Assembly: GCA_021648145.1 (NCBI GenBank)
Contig: JAKITI010000001.1
Coordinates: 62,001 to 126,000, forward strand
DNA from: Gammaproteobacteria bacterium
Lineage (GTDB): Bacteria; Pseudomonadota; Gammaproteobacteria; JAADGQ01
DNA: 64,000 bases
Direction: 5' to 3'
The notes under the pieces were generated by a model, which worked only from the letters and a program-made list of their open reading frames with translations, was not told the origin of the DNA and did no database searches. The stretch's first letter is position 1. Every line of letters begins with the position of its first letter. This document shows, piece by piece, positions 7,877 through 17,543 of this stretch. A program made the position numbers and the translations under genes.

Positions 7877-10800
7877 TTACCCCACCTGCTTTCGAGCATT
7901 ACGAAATATCCTGAGCCAAGGGCCATCCTCTTCCCAGCCTTTTGGGTGCCAGCTGTTTTGCACTGTACGAAATACCCGCTCGGGGTGCGGCATCATAATT
8001 GTAAATCGGCCATCCGTTGTTGTGAAGCCTGTGGTTCCTGAGGGTGAACCATTTGGGTTCGCGGGATAACTTTCGGTTTTCTGCCCTCTGTTATCCACAA
8101 AGTTCAATGCAATAATACCTGCATCCTCTGCTTTTTGAGCCCCATTTTTCTGACGAAATTGAGCAAGCCCTTCACCATGAGCCACTGCAACCGGTAAACG
8201 AGAACCCGCCATATTTTGAAAAAACAGAGAAGGGGATTTTTGCACTTCAAGCAGGGAGAAGCGTGCTTCAAATTGCTCTGAGATATTGCGGCGAAAAGTG
8301 GGCCATAATTCACTGCCTGGAATGATTTCATGCAATTGCGCCATCATCTGGCAACCGTTACAAACTCCCAATCCAAACGTATCAGAGCGTGAGAAAAATT
8401 CGGCAAATTCATCGCGTGTATTGTTGTGGTATAAAATGGATTTTGCCCAGCCTTGCCCTGCACCCAGTACATCACCATAAGAAAATCCGCCACAAGCAAC
8501 GAGTCCCTGAAAATCAGAGAGCGAGACTCGCCCTGCCAATAAATCACTCATATGTACGTCTTGACAATCAAAACCGGCATGATCAAATGCGGCGGCCATT
8601 TCAATCTGGCCATTGACGCCTTGCTCTCGTAATACAGCCATGCGTGGGCGAACACCTTGGGTGATATAAGGCGCTGCGATATCTTCTTCAGGGTCAAAGC
8701 TTAATTCGATATTTAAACCTGGATCTTCATCGTCTAGAATGGCGGCATACTCTTGATCTGCACATTCGGGGTTATCTCGCAAAGCTTGCATGCGCCATGA
8801 GGTTTCAGACCATACTCGTTGGAAATTAACGCGGCTGTCGCTCAGAATTTCTTGGGTCTCATATGTAAATACAATGCGATCTTCATCATTGAGTTGGGCA
8901 ATTACATGGCTATATTTGTCGAGGTCTACATCATCCAGTAAATCGAGCACTTTTTCTGTATCAGCGACTTGAATCACAGCGCCCAGTTCTTCATTGAATA
9001 GTGCGGCCATAACACCATCACCTAACTCATCGAGTTTGCAAGTAATGCCGGTGTGTCCCGCAAAAGCCATTTCGCAGAGTGTGGCGAACAAGCCTCCATC
9101 GGAGCGGTCATGGTAGGCCAATAACAGCCCAGCGTCATTCATGGTTTGAATAACATCAAAGAATCTCTTGAAAGCATCAACATCATCCAAGTCAGGCGCT
9201 TGATTACCGACTTGGTTATAGACTTGCGCCAAACTTGATCCTGCCAGGCGATTTTTGCCTTGACCCAGATCGATCAAAATAAGACCTGTATCGGCTTGGT
9301 CGGTGACCAGCTCAGGCGTGAGCGTTTTACGTGCATCAGTGACGGGTGAAAAAGCACTGATGATGAGCGATAAAGGGGAGGTCATCTCCTGGTTTTGGCC
9401 ACGCTCTTGCCAGACTGTTTTCATCGACAAGGAATCTTTGCCGACAGGAATTGCAATGCCCAAAGCGGGGCACAGTTCCATGCCAATGGCATGAACCGTA
9501 TCATACAGCCCAGCATCTTCGCCATCATGACCAGCCGCTGCCATCCAATTGGCGGAAAGCTTGATATCACCCATTTTGTTGATGCGTGCTGCCGCCAGAT
9601 TGGTCAGTGCTTCACCAATCGCCATGCGACCTGAGGCGGCATGATTGGTTAGAGCAATCGGGGCACGTTCACCCATTGCCATCGCTTCACCAGTGTAACC
9701 ATCGTAGTCGGTCAGTGTCACGGCAACATCAGCCACTGGAATTTGCCATGGCCCGACCATTTGGTCACGATGCACCAGCCCCGTAATGCTGCGATCACCA
9801 ATGGTGATCAAAAAGCTTTTGTCTGCAACGGTGGGTAAACGCAGCACGCGAAAGGCCGCTTCATGAAAATCAATGCCATCGAGATTGATCTCGTTTTTAT
9901 CAAAAGGGTGACGCTGTACATCACGAAACATTTTAGGGGGTTTACCTAAAAGCAGTGATAGCGGTAGATCAACGGGTTGATTATCAAACAGCGAATCATC
10001 AAGTATAAGGTGCGCCTCGTCAGTCGCTTCACCGACCACCGCATACGGGCAGCGTTCACGCTCACACAGTGCTTTGAACAGCTCTAAATCTTCAGAAGTG
10101 ATGGCCAGCATGTAACGCTCTTGTGACTCATTGCACCAAATTTGCATGGGTGACATGCTGGAATCATCACAAGGCAGGTCACGCAGCCTGACTGTTGCGC
10201 CACGATTACAGTCATTCACCAATTCAGGCAATGCATTGGAAATACCGCCCGCGCCGACATCATGAATAGCGACGATGGGGTTATGATTCATACGCCAGCA
10301 AGCATCTATCACCTCTTGACAGCGACGTTCCATTTCAGGGTTGCCACGTTGTACCGATGCGAAATCCAAGGTTTCACTGCTTGCGCCACTTTCAACTGAA
10401 GAGGCCGCGCCACCACCTAAACCAATTAACATGGCTGGGCCGCCGAGTACGATCAGATGAGTACCCGCAGGGATTGGGTTCTTATCAATATATTGTTCGC
10501 GAATAGAGCCAAGGCCACCCGCGATCATGATGGGTTTATGGTAACCACGTAGCTCTTCGCCATTGGGGCCGAGGGCTTTATCTTCATAAGTACGAAAGTA
10601 GCCACAGAGATTGGGGCGACCAAACTCATTATTGAATGCAGCCGCACCAATAGGACCTTCAAGCATAATATCCAGTGCTGAGGCAATGCGTTCTGGTTTA
10701 CCAAAATCGGTTTCCCACGGCTGCTCTGCGTTGGGTATTCTTAGGTTGGAAACTGAAAATCCGGATAATCCCGCTTTAGGTTTACTGCCACGACCTGTTG

Positions 10801-11764
10801 CACCTTCATCACGAATTTCACCGCCAGCACCTGTTGCAGCACCTGCAAAAGGTGATATGGCAGTGGGGTGATTGTGAGTTTCCACTTTCATTAATATATG
10901 GTTAACTTCTTCATGGTGCTCGTAGCTGTTTGATTCAGGATTGGGGAATAACTTGTAAGCAGGTGAGCCTTGAATCACCGATGAGTTGTCATGGTAAGCC
11001 GATAAAACACCTTCTGGATTTAAAATAGTGGTGTTTTTAATCATCGCAAACAGGCTTTTTTGCTGTTCAATGCCGTCAATACTCCAGTCAGCATTGAAAA
11101 TTTTGTGCCGACAATGCTCGGAATTCGCTTGAGCAAACATCATCAACTCCACATCGCTGGGGTTGCGTCCGAGTGTGATGTAGTTTTCAACGAGGTAATC
11201 AATTTCATCATCACTGAGAGCTAATCCTAAATTTTGATTAGCTTCGATCAGAGCAGGTTTACCGTCATTAAGTAGATTGATACGTTCTAATGGCGCAGGT
11301 TCAGCGGCCAAAAACAGCTTATGTGCATCATCTGAATTTGAAATCACGACTTCGGTCATGCGGTCGTGAATAAGATCACTGATGGCTTTGCTTTCATCAA
11401 TACTGAGTGAGCCGCTCTGTTTTGAAATGTAATAATTAATGCCACGCTCAATGCGTTTGATATTATTTAAGCCACAAATATGCAAAATATCTGTGGCTTT
11501 GCTCGACCAGGGCGAGATTGTTCCGAATCTCGGAGTGACTAGAAATAGTTGTCCATTTGGTTTTTTTGCGTTTTTTTCTTCACCCGAATCCAACAGATTA
11601 TTGAGCAGTGTGAGTTCATCTTGGGTCAATGCCTGTTCGTCATTAATAAAATGAGTGAACTCTGCTTTGATGGAGAAAATATCTGGAAACTGAGCCTTTA
11701 GAGTGGCTAGAAGTTTCTTTTGACGAAAAAATGAAAGAGCAATGGAGCCGCGAAGTTGAAACAT
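7877..11764 (-). CDS. purL: Phosphoribosylformylglycinamidine synthase, single-chain large type
   Basis: 1295 residues, the full length of the proteobacterial single-chain PurL. It converts FGAR to FGAM with glutamine and ATP in purine synthesis. The N-terminal domain is followed by two AIRS-related halves (for example [20 protein letters not shown] and [13 protein letters not shown]) and a C-terminal glutaminase domain. That domain has nucleophile Cys in GVCNGCQMM and the His/Glu pair in PHPER near the end. The ATG at 11764 opens the usual [10 protein letters not shown] start. It is a monocistronic minus-strand gene, divergent from the small membrane protein at 11884. Confidence 0.98.
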   Translation of the reverse strand: MFQLRGSIALSFFRQKKLLATLKAQFPDIFSIKAEFTHFINDEQALTQDELTLLNNLLDSGEEKNAKKPNGQLFLVTPRFGTISPWSSKATDILHICGLNNIKRIERGINYYISKQSGSLSIDESKAISDLIHDRMTEVVISNSDDAHKLFLAAEPAPLERINLLNDGKPALIEANQNLGLALSDDEIDYLVENYITLGRNPSDVELMMFAQANSEHCRHKIFNADWSIDGIEQQKSLFAMIKNTTILNPEGVLSAYHDNSSVIQGSPAYKLFPNPESNSYEHHEEVNHILMKVETHNHPTAISPFAGAATGAGGEIRDEGATGRGSKPKAGLSGFSVSNLRIPNAEQPWETDFGKPERIASALDIMLEGPIGAAAFNNEFGRPNLCGYFRTYEDKALGPNGEELRGYHKPIMIAGGLGSIREQYIDKNPIPAGTHLIVLGGPAMLIGLGGGAASSVESGASSETLDFASVQRGNPEMERRCQEVIDACWRMNHNPIVAIHDVGAGGISNALPELVNDCNRGATVRLRDLPCDDSSMSPMQIWCNESQERYMLAITSEDLELFKALCERERCPYAVVGEATDEAHLILDDSLFDNQPVDLPLSLLLGKPPKMFRDVQRHPFDKNEINLDGIDFHEAAFRVLRLPTVADKSFLITIGDRSITGLVHRDQMVGPWQIPVADVAVTLTDYDGYTGEAMAMGERAPIALTNHAASGRMAIGEALTNLAAARINKMGDIKLSANWMAAAGHDGEDAGLYDTVHAIGMELCPALGIAIPVGKDSLSMKTVWQERGQNQEMTSPLSLIISAFSPVTDARKTLTPELVTDQADTGLILIDLGQGKNRLAGSSLAQVYNQVGNQAPDLDDVDAFKRFFDVIQTMNDAGLLLAYHDRSDGGLFATLCEMAFAGHTGITCKLDELGDGVMAALFNEELGAVIQVADTEKVLDLLDDVDLDKYSHVIAQLNDEDRIVFTYETQEILSDSRVNFQRVWSETSWRMQALRDNPECADQEYAAILDDEDPGLNIELSFDPEEDIAAPYITQGVRPRMAVLREQGVNGQIEMAAAFDHAGFDCQDVHMSDLLAGRVSLSDFQGLVACGGFSYGDVLGAGQGWAKSILYHNNTRDEFAEFFSRSDTFGLGVCNGCQMMAQLHEIIPGSELWPTFRRNISEQFEARFSLLEVQKSPSLFFQNMAGSRLPVAVAHGEGLAQFRQKNGAQKAEDAGIIALNFVDNRGQKTESYPANPNGSPSGTTGFTTTDGRFTIMMPHPERVFRTVQNSWHPKGWEEDGPWLRIFRNARKQVG

Positions 11765-11883
11765 GATATCTCTAATTTCTAATTAGTGGGCTAAAAAATC
11801 GGCATTTTATCATTGTCTGGATAACTTCGCCGCGAAATAATGAATATGGTAGTCTGGCAAAAAATAATCATGGAGGTAAAATT

Positions 11884-12405
11884 GTGAATCAATATTTGAA
11901 AATACTGTTGGTTGGCTTGGTAGCGTGGGGAATAGCAGTGACTTCCAGCTACTTATTATTGCCACAGTCTGCAATGGCAAAAGCAGAGTACGAAGTTGAA
12001 TATAATGAGCTAAAGAGCAAAGAAGCTAAATATAATGAACTAAAGAGCAAAGATGAGATTACAAAAGAAGATAAAGATCAGCTTGAAGTACTTTTTCGAG
12101 ATTTTAACGAAGATAAAGAACATCTTGAAGTGCTTTTTCGAGCGCTTAACTCGGAAGAAAATATTAAAAGTGACCTGATTAGTATCGGAATAAAGTATGG
12201 GTTATTTTTACTGTTGTTGATTCCAGTGATCATTTGGATAGCAAGGAGTATTAATATGAAGAATAATGCTGTGATTGCAAGCTCGGGGCTTATTTTTCTA
12301 TCATTTATCCTCGTGGGGTCAGCGGTGGTTGGGGGGGTGTTTGCAGCACTGTTTTGTGTTGTGGGCATTGCTTTTAAAAAAACTGGTCAAGAACAAGTAA
12401 CCTGA
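11884..12405 (+). CDS. Small membrane protein with duplicated coiled-coil segments
   Basis: 173 residues, family not recognised. The GTG start is backed by GGAGGT six nt upstream. An N-terminal hydrophobic segment (about 7-27) ends in a possible cleavage site (A-M-A-K-A). Next comes a charged region (about 33-95), then two membrane segments (about 105-121 and 129-158). The charged region carries two internal duplications: YNELKSK twice, ten residues apart, and LEVLFR twice, fourteen residues apart. It probably forms a periplasmic or cytoplasmic helical hairpin anchored in the inner membrane. It stands alone, 114 bp before the peroxidase gene. Function unknown. Confidence 0.65.
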   Translation: MNQYLKILLVGLVAWGIAVTSSYLLLPQSAMAKAEYEVEYNELKSKEAKYNELKSKDEITKEDKDQLEVLFRDFNEDKEHLEVLFRALNSEENIKSDLISIGIKYGLFLLLLIPVIIWIARSINMKNNAVIASSGLIFLSFILVGSAVVGGVFAALFCVVGIAFKKTGQEQVT

Positions 12406-12519
12406 ATTCAGGTAAGAAAATTTTCACAAGGCCTGATTAAAAGTGAGATAGTGATACTCTTGGTGCAGTCACCTTTCGGTAAAGAGGGTGCTGAGCAGTG
12501 AAAATGGGAGCGCAGTGAC

Positions 12520-13602
12520 ATGGATGGATTGATAAAAAATCATAAAAAACAACCTAAATATTTGTTGAAACTTTTATTGATTAATTTGTTTCTCTTGCCT
12601 TGCCTGATCTATGCGAATAGCGCACCACAGGTGAAAGATAAACCTCTGTCACCACTTGATTTACAATTGGAACCTATCCAGCCCCTTTTTTCTCTAAAGG
12701 GGCTTAATCCAGATAAGACTGCTTTGGGCGAAAGATTATTTAATGAACCTCGCTTGGCGCACAATAATGATATGTCCTGTGCCAGTTGTCACATTTTGAA
12801 AAGTGGCGGCGCTGATTGCCCAGAAAAAGCTCAGGGGCAGGATGGTGTTGAATTGGGAGCTAATAGTCTTACCGTATTCAATAGCAGTCTTAACCATCGC
12901 CTGTTTTGGGATGGACGTGCCAAAACTCTGGAAGAACAGATCGACTTTGTAATCACTGCTCCTCATGAGTTTGCGACTCAGTGGCCAGTATTGATCAGCA
13001 AACTCAAACGGGATCGCGAATATCAAAAGAGCTTTGGGACATTATATTCCGATGGTATCACTGCAGCTAATGTTCGTAATGCTATCGCGACCTTTGAGCG
13101 TAGTTTAATCACTGTAAATTCACGTTTTGATCAATACTTGCGCGGTGATGTTGATTCGATCAATGCACTGGAAAAGTCTGGTTACCGATTATTTAAGGAC
13201 TATGGTTGTATTGCTTGCCATCAAGGGCGCAATGTAGGTGGTAATATGTTTCAAAAACTCGGTGTAATTGAAGAGTTTTTTGATGATGACAGACTTTCAG
13301 GAAAGAGGGGTTTAGGGCGCTTTAATGTGACCGGCCAAGAGCGGGATCGTTATGTATTTCGTGTGCCCTCCTTGCGATTGGTTGCGCTGACCTCCCCCTA
13401 TTTTCACAATGGTTCAGCCGAAACTCTCTATGATGCAGTCAAAATCATGGCTAAGTATCAGTTGGGGCGCACCATCCCGGATGCTGATATTGAACACATT
13501 ATTGCCTTTCTCAAGACCTTGCCTGGTGAGTATCAAGGGCAACCACTATCCAGAGTTTACGAGGAAACCACATTCAGCGAACCTGAAGGGCAAACGCGAT
13601 GA
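12520..13602 (+). CDS. Diheme cytochrome c peroxidase / MauG-family protein
   Basis: 360 residues. An N-terminal hydrophobic export segment (about residues 17-34, ending L-I-Y-A-N) is followed by two c-type heme sites, CASCH at C87 and CIACH at C230. They are spaced as in bacterial diheme peroxidases, with family segments GERLFNEPRL, FWDGRA and PYFHNGS. A conserved Met in VKIMAKYQLG is a candidate axial ligand. Typical members reduce periplasmic H2O2 with electrons from cytochromes or cupredoxins; MauG relatives modify proteins instead. The stop overlaps the start of the histidine kinase gene by 4 bp, an unusual partner that suggests a sensing link. The nucleotide leader holds a small hairpin near 12469-12492. 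Confidence 0.88.
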   Translation: MDGLIKNHKKQPKYLLKLLLINLFLLPCLIYANSAPQVKDKPLSPLDLQLEPIQPLFSLKGLNPDKTALGERLFNEPRLAHNNDMSCASCHILKSGGADCPEKAQGQDGVELGANSLTVFNSSLNHRLFWDGRAKTLEEQIDFVITAPHEFATQWPVLISKLKRDREYQKSFGTLYSDGITAANVRNAIATFERSLITVNSRFDQYLRGDVDSINALEKSGYRLFKDYGCIACHQGRNVGGNMFQKLGVIEEFFDDDRLSGKRGLGRFNVTGQERDRYVFRVPSLRLVALTSPYFHNGSAETLYDAVKIMAKYQLGRTIPDADIEHIIAFLKTLPGEYQGQPLSRVYEETTFSEPEGQTR

Positions 13603-15254
13603 GGCGATATGCCAAAAAGCCAGGGCATTGGGCTGTCGGTTTCTTGTTGATGGCTGTATTATCGTATCTATATATTAACACTCAGGCCGTTGTTCCTGAG
13701 CGGCATACTCGGGTTATTGATAATCTGAGACAGTTACACCAGCTTGATGCCGCCTTGAATCAGGATTTCCTTAAAGTGCGCTATGGTCTACTCGCTCATT
13801 ACGATACGCTCATGGATACTTCGATAGAGATTATTGCAGTTCAGAACCGACTAAATAACACCTTGAAAGCGGCTGATATGTTTCAGTACGATGATATCAA
13901 TCTGAACCAAAAAAAAGTGATAGAGGCATTTGAACATAAGGTTGATTTATTAGAGCAGCTTAAGTCACAAGTTTCTGTTCTCAAAAATTCACTGAATTTT
14001 CTTCCCATCGCTGCCACTCAGACAAAAGCCTTGGCTCTCACTAGAGATGAGGCTCATCCACTGATTAAATACATCAATCTTCTGGAGCACTACACTTTGG
14101 CATACAACCTCACCAGCGACCAAGTGTATCCGGGGAAAATAGAGGCGCTGTTACCACAATTGCTTCATTTGCAGAGCCAGTGGGATACGCCTTTGCAGCA
14201 GCGTATCAACAATCTTATGACGCATGTAAAAGTGATTGTGCAACAAAAAATCAAAGTGGATTCTATACTGCAAGAGCTCATGACTTTGCCTACTTCTCGA
14301 GAGCTGAATTCATTATACAATGTCTACCAGCGTCATAATGAAAGCTTGCTCATCAAAGCCAATGGTTATCGATTGGCACTCTACTTGATATCAATATTAC
14401 TACTCGCCTATGTGGGGTACATTTTATTCAAACTTGAAGGCTTGGTTGTTCAGCGAACTCTTGAATTGGCTGATACTAACGCATCTCTCAAACAAGAAAT
14501 TATTGAACGCAAACAGATGGAGAAACAACTGATTCAAGCTAAAGAATCTGCTTTGAAAGCCAATAGTGCCAAGTCAGAGTTTTTAGCCAATATGAGTCAC
14601 GAGCTGCGGACACCTCTGAATTCTATCATTGGTTTTGCCGGAATCATGAAGAGTGGTATGGCCGGAAAGGTGAATGAGGAGCAGGCTCGTCAATTGCAGA
14701 TGATTTATGGCTCTGCCAGCCATTTGCTGGAGTTGATTAATGATATTCTGGACCTATCCAAAGTTGAATCAGGCAAGTTGAAAGTTATCAAGGAAGCCTT
14801 TGAACTGATGCCGTTGTTAGAAGAGATCAAGGCCTTAATGATGGCTCAAATAGGCTCTAAAGATCTATCTTTAAAGCTTGTAGGTCATGCTCCAAAAATT
14901 GTGTATACCGACCGTGGTAAGTTGCGTCAAATATTGTTTAATCTCATGGGGAATGCGATTAAATTTACCGAGCGGGGCAGTGTCACGCTAGTTTGTCGAC
15001 AAAAAAACCATGATGTGGTGTTAGAAGTCGTGGATACGGGGATCGGTATTAGTGAAGAGGATCAAGGTAAAGTTTTCGGTGCTTTCGAGCAAGTCGATAC
15101 CCGTACAGAGCGAGAGTACGAAGGCACTGGGTTAGGGCTGGCTATCAGCCAACGTTTTGCCAAGCTTTTAGGGGGTAAAATTACAGTGCATAGCCAGCTC
15201 GGTAAAGGCTCTACTTTCCGTATCGTACTGCATGGCGTATTTGTGAATAATTAA
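13599..15254 (+). CDS. Membrane sensor histidine kinase coupled to the peroxidase
   Basis: 551 residues. TM1 at about 12-29 and TM2 at about 259-279 enclose a periplasmic region of about 230 residues predicted as all-helical; it looks like a double all-helical (DAHL-like) sensor domain, though I cannot confirm that by search. A short coiled coil (about 285-325) leads to HisKA with SHELRTPLNS, phospho-His 334, and an HATPase domain with FNLMGNAIKF, DTGIGIS and GTGLGLAIS. No receiver is fused; a separate receiver gene follows. Start ATG overlaps the peroxidase stop (ATGA), so the two are translationally coupled. The likely job is to sense a periplasmic redox or ligand state linked to the peroxidase. 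Confidence 0.88.
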   Translation: MRRYAKKPGHWAVGFLLMAVLSYLYINTQAVVPERHTRVIDNLRQLHQLDAALNQDFLKVRYGLLAHYDTLMDTSIEIIAVQNRLNNTLKAADMFQYDDINLNQKKVIEAFEHKVDLLEQLKSQVSVLKNSLNFLPIAATQTKALALTRDEAHPLIKYINLLEHYTLAYNLTSDQVYPGKIEALLPQLLHLQSQWDTPLQQRINNLMTHVKVIVQQKIKVDSILQELMTLPTSRELNSLYNVYQRHNESLLIKANGYRLALYLISILLLAYVGYILFKLEGLVVQRTLELADTNASLKQEIIERKQMEKQLIQAKESALKANSAKSEFLANMSHELRTPLNSIIGFAGIMKSGMAGKVNEEQARQLQMIYGSASHLLELINDILDLSKVESGKLKVIKEAFELMPLLEEIKALMMAQIGSKDLSLKLVGHAPKIVYTDRGKLRQILFNLMGNAIKFTERGSVTLVCRQKNHDVVLEVVDTGIGISEEDQGKVFGAFEQVDTRTEREYEGTGLGLAISQRFAKLLGGKITVHSQLGKGSTFRIVLHGVFVNN

Positions 15255-15310
15255 CATCATAAAAATTGTTTCCGTATACGTGACTGAAAAATTAAGGATG
15301 AGTACAATAA

Positions 15311-15685
15311 ATGATGCCAAAACCCACAATATTAGTCGCCGATGACAATGAACAAAATCTTTATCTGACACGTTTTCTTCTTGAACGCAGTGGCTATACT
15401 GTTTGTGAAGCCAATAATGGCGAACAAGCGGTAGCAGCAGTTCAGTCAAATTCACTGGCTCTGGTTTTAATGGATATCCAGATGCCGGGGATGGGTGGTC
15501 TGGAGGCGACTCGACGCATTCAGGCGACTACAAATGCACCTACAGTTGTTGCCCTGACCGCTAAAGTGATGGCGGGTGATCGTGAAGCCATTCTTGCAGC
15601 AGGTTTTGATGGTTACATTCAGAAACCCATTGAGCCCGACCGCTTTGTCACTCAAGTAGAGGCTTACCTGAAAAATAAAGAGTGA
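15311..15685 (+). CDS. Single-domain response regulator (CheY/DivK-like)
   Basis: 124 residues consisting only of a receiver domain: acidic pair D11/D12, phospho-acceptor D55 in LMDIQMPGMGG, a Thr/Ala switch segment VVALTAKVM and Lys in YIQKPIEP. There is no output domain. It follows the kinase gene by 56 bp and is its obvious partner. Output must pass by protein contact or by phosphotransfer to an HPt protein elsewhere. Its sequence is closer to receivers of hybrid kinases than to the motility CheY at 54.8 kb. ATG at 15311 or 15314; an AAGGA lies upstream. Confidence 0.88.
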   Translation: MMPKPTILVADDNEQNLYLTRFLLERSGYTVCEANNGEQAVAAVQSNSLALVLMDIQMPGMGGLEATRRIQATTNAPTVVALTAKVMAGDREAILAAGFDGYIQKPIEPDRFVTQVEAYLKNKE

Positions 15686-15688
15686 TGG

Positions 15689-16729
15689 TCATTCTTGCAG
15701 TGGCACTTTTGATATCAACTTAACCAGCGTTTTTTCTTGATTACTCTCTAGATAGATGTGGTTATTTTCAAGAAAGTCCTCTTTTATAGAGATTAATAAA
15801 GCTTGTTTTTTTTCACTTGTGGGCTGCGCTGAAACAACAAGCCCGATTATTGCTTCATTGTCGCCACAATAAACAGTATCACCTGCTTGTGGTGTGAAAG
15901 TTGATTCAATGGAAGCCTGATGTATTCGGCGTTTTACTTTGCCGAGATACTTGACTCGTGCAATCACTTCTTGCCCGACATAGCACCCTTTTTTGAAGTT
16001 AATTGCATTAAGTTCGTCCAGATTAATCATTTGTGGAACAAATTTATCAGCGGTTGCTGCGCTGAGTGTTGGTATTCCTGCTTGAATATTTGTCAGTTCC
16101 CACGCTGAATACCCAACAGGTGTGAACTCCTGGCTTAAAGTTGACCAGATAATTTTCATTTCGCTCACATTACTGCCAATCAGTTCAAAGCGTGGGTGAA
16201 CGCCAGGGAGTCGAATGATCGTTATTTTTGGCAGTTGCAGTGCGCTGTAGTCTTCAGTGGGAATATTTGAAAATAGTTTGATCAACTTTTGTTCGCTGTT
16301 AGATCCAGATAAACCGAACCGGATGAATTGATCAGTGCAATCCTCTAAAGTGACTTTAGAGCGCATGACAAACATTTTAAGTCGCTTGAGTGTGGGCTCT
16401 ATTAGTTCTTCAGAAACCTGAAGGTATATACTCTGGTTTTGTTTGTAAATTAAAAAAAGCGCCAGTGCTCGGCCTTTAGGCGAGCAGTATGCGCTGAGTT
16501 GAGCGTTGTTATCTGTGACTTGGTTAATGTCATTGGTGAGCTGCCCTTGAAGGAAATTTAAGGCATCATCACCTCCAGCTGAAATCAAACCGATATGTGA
16601 TAAATTAGCCATAATATGGCCATTATTACTTTGCCGAAGCTCTTTATTGATATTGCCGAAATAGACTATTTTTTCGTTCTCAATAACAGCTTCTTTAGAA
16701 GCTAAAAAATTTTGCCACTCAATATTCAT
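15689..16729 (-). CDS. ygfZ: YgfZ/GcvT-fold folate-binding Fe-S cluster repair protein
   Basis: 346 residues. The hallmark motif KGCYVGQEVIARVKYLGK lies near residue 245 and contains the conserved Cys. The N-terminal part has the family's LSHIGLISAGGDDALNFLQG stretch. YgfZ (COG0354, related to mitochondrial Iba57) uses folate to support Fe-S enzymes such as MiaB and also succinate dehydrogenase. That fits its position divergent from sdhCDAB here, separated by about 98 bp of A+T-rich promoter region. It converges with the response regulator gene, with only 3 bp between the two. Confidence 0.93.
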   Translation of the reverse strand: MNIEWQNFLASKEAVIENEKIVYFGNINKELRQSNNGHIMANLSHIGLISAGGDDALNFLQGQLTNDINQVTDNNAQLSAYCSPKGRALALFLIYKQNQSIYLQVSEELIEPTLKRLKMFVMRSKVTLEDCTDQFIRFGLSGSNSEQKLIKLFSNIPTEDYSALQLPKITIIRLPGVHPRFELIGSNVSEMKIIWSTLSQEFTPVGYSAWELTNIQAGIPTLSAATADKFVPQMINLDELNAINFKKGCYVGQEVIARVKYLGKVKRRIHQASIESTFTPQAGDTVYCGDNEAIIGLVVSAQPTSEKKQALLISIKEDFLENNHIYLESNQEKTLVKLISKVPLQE

Positions 16730-16827
16730 AAAAAATCACTTAAAAATTAGTAAAGAAGTTACGATAAGTTATTATAATTGTATATAAAAATTGATTTTGC
16801 CACTCATATAAAACTAGACTGGACGCT

Positions 16828-17208
16828 ATGGTAACTCAAAAAAAACCACCTGTTTTTCTTAATCTACTAAAGATTAAACTTCCATTGCAAGGCATCTTGT
16901 CAATTTTTCACCGTATTTCTGGTGTCATACTTTTTCTTTTTATTCCATTTTTCATCTATTTTTTTGAACGCTCGTTGCAAGGGGAAGCCGGGTTTAATGA
17001 GGTCGTTTCCATGTTGGATTCAACCACTGTTAAACTTTTTATTGCATTGACTTTCTGGGGGTTATCTCATCATCTATTTGCAGGAATTCGTTATTTGCTT
17101 CTTGATTTTGATGTGGCAATAGACAAGAAAGCTTCACGGCTAAGTGCGCAGATTGTATTTATTTTAGGCTTTGTTATTTTTCTTTTCACTTTGGGCGCTC
17201 TATTTTGA
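16828..17208 (+). CDS. sdhC: Succinate dehydrogenase cytochrome b556 subunit
   Basis: 126 residues with three membrane helices. The N-terminal PLQGILSIFHRISGV (Ser and Arg of the quinone site) and the heme-ligand segment SHHLFAGIRYLLLD are typical of SdhC. It anchors the SdhAB catalytic domain to the inner membrane and, with SdhD, binds heme b and ubiquinone. First gene of sdhCDAB; overlaps sdhD by 4 bp. Confidence 0.95.
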   Translation: MVTQKKPPVFLNLLKIKLPLQGILSIFHRISGVILFLFIPFFIYFFERSLQGEAGFNEVVSMLDSTTVKLFIALTFWGLSHHLFAGIRYLLLDFDVAIDKKASRLSAQIVFILGFVIFLFTLGALF

Positions 17209-17543
17209 ATACCTTAATGAGTGGACTCCGTGCGTGGGTGATTCAGCGAATCAGTGCTGTTTATTTGGCGCTATTTATTATTTATCTGTTTTTTCATTTC
17301 ATTTGTCATCCCCCAGCTGATTTTTATGCATGGCAACTCTGGTTGTCAAATCCTTGGGTATTTGTCGCCAGCGCTCTATTTATTGCTGCTCTTTTATTGC
17401 ATGCCTGGATAGGTGTTCGTGATGTAATTATTGATTATATCCATCCTGTCTGGTTACGATTTACTGCATTAACATTGGCTATGACCAGTTTAATTGCTAT
17501 GGGAATATGGTTCGGACGGGTATTACTAGGGATGACATTATGA
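17205..17543 (+). CDS. sdhD: Succinate dehydrogenase hydrophobic membrane anchor subunit
   Basis: 112 residues, three membrane helices. [11 protein letters not shown] near the start and [14 protein letters not shown] (heme-ligand His and quinone-site Asp/Tyr) identify SdhD. The start at 17205 overlaps the sdhC stop and its own stop overlaps the sdhA start (ATGA at 17540), which shows a tightly coupled operon. Confidence 0.93.
   Translation: MNTLMSGLRAWVIQRISAVYLALFIIYLFFHFICHPPADFYAWQLWLSNPWVFVASALFIAALLLHAWIGVRDVIIDYIHPVWLRFTALTLAMTSLIAMGIWFGRVLLGMTL

Noticed and set aside
17507-17539. Upstream start for sdhA
   Set aside because: It would code eleven residues without flavoprotein homology and lie inside sdhD; the ATG at 17540 overlaps the sdhD stop.
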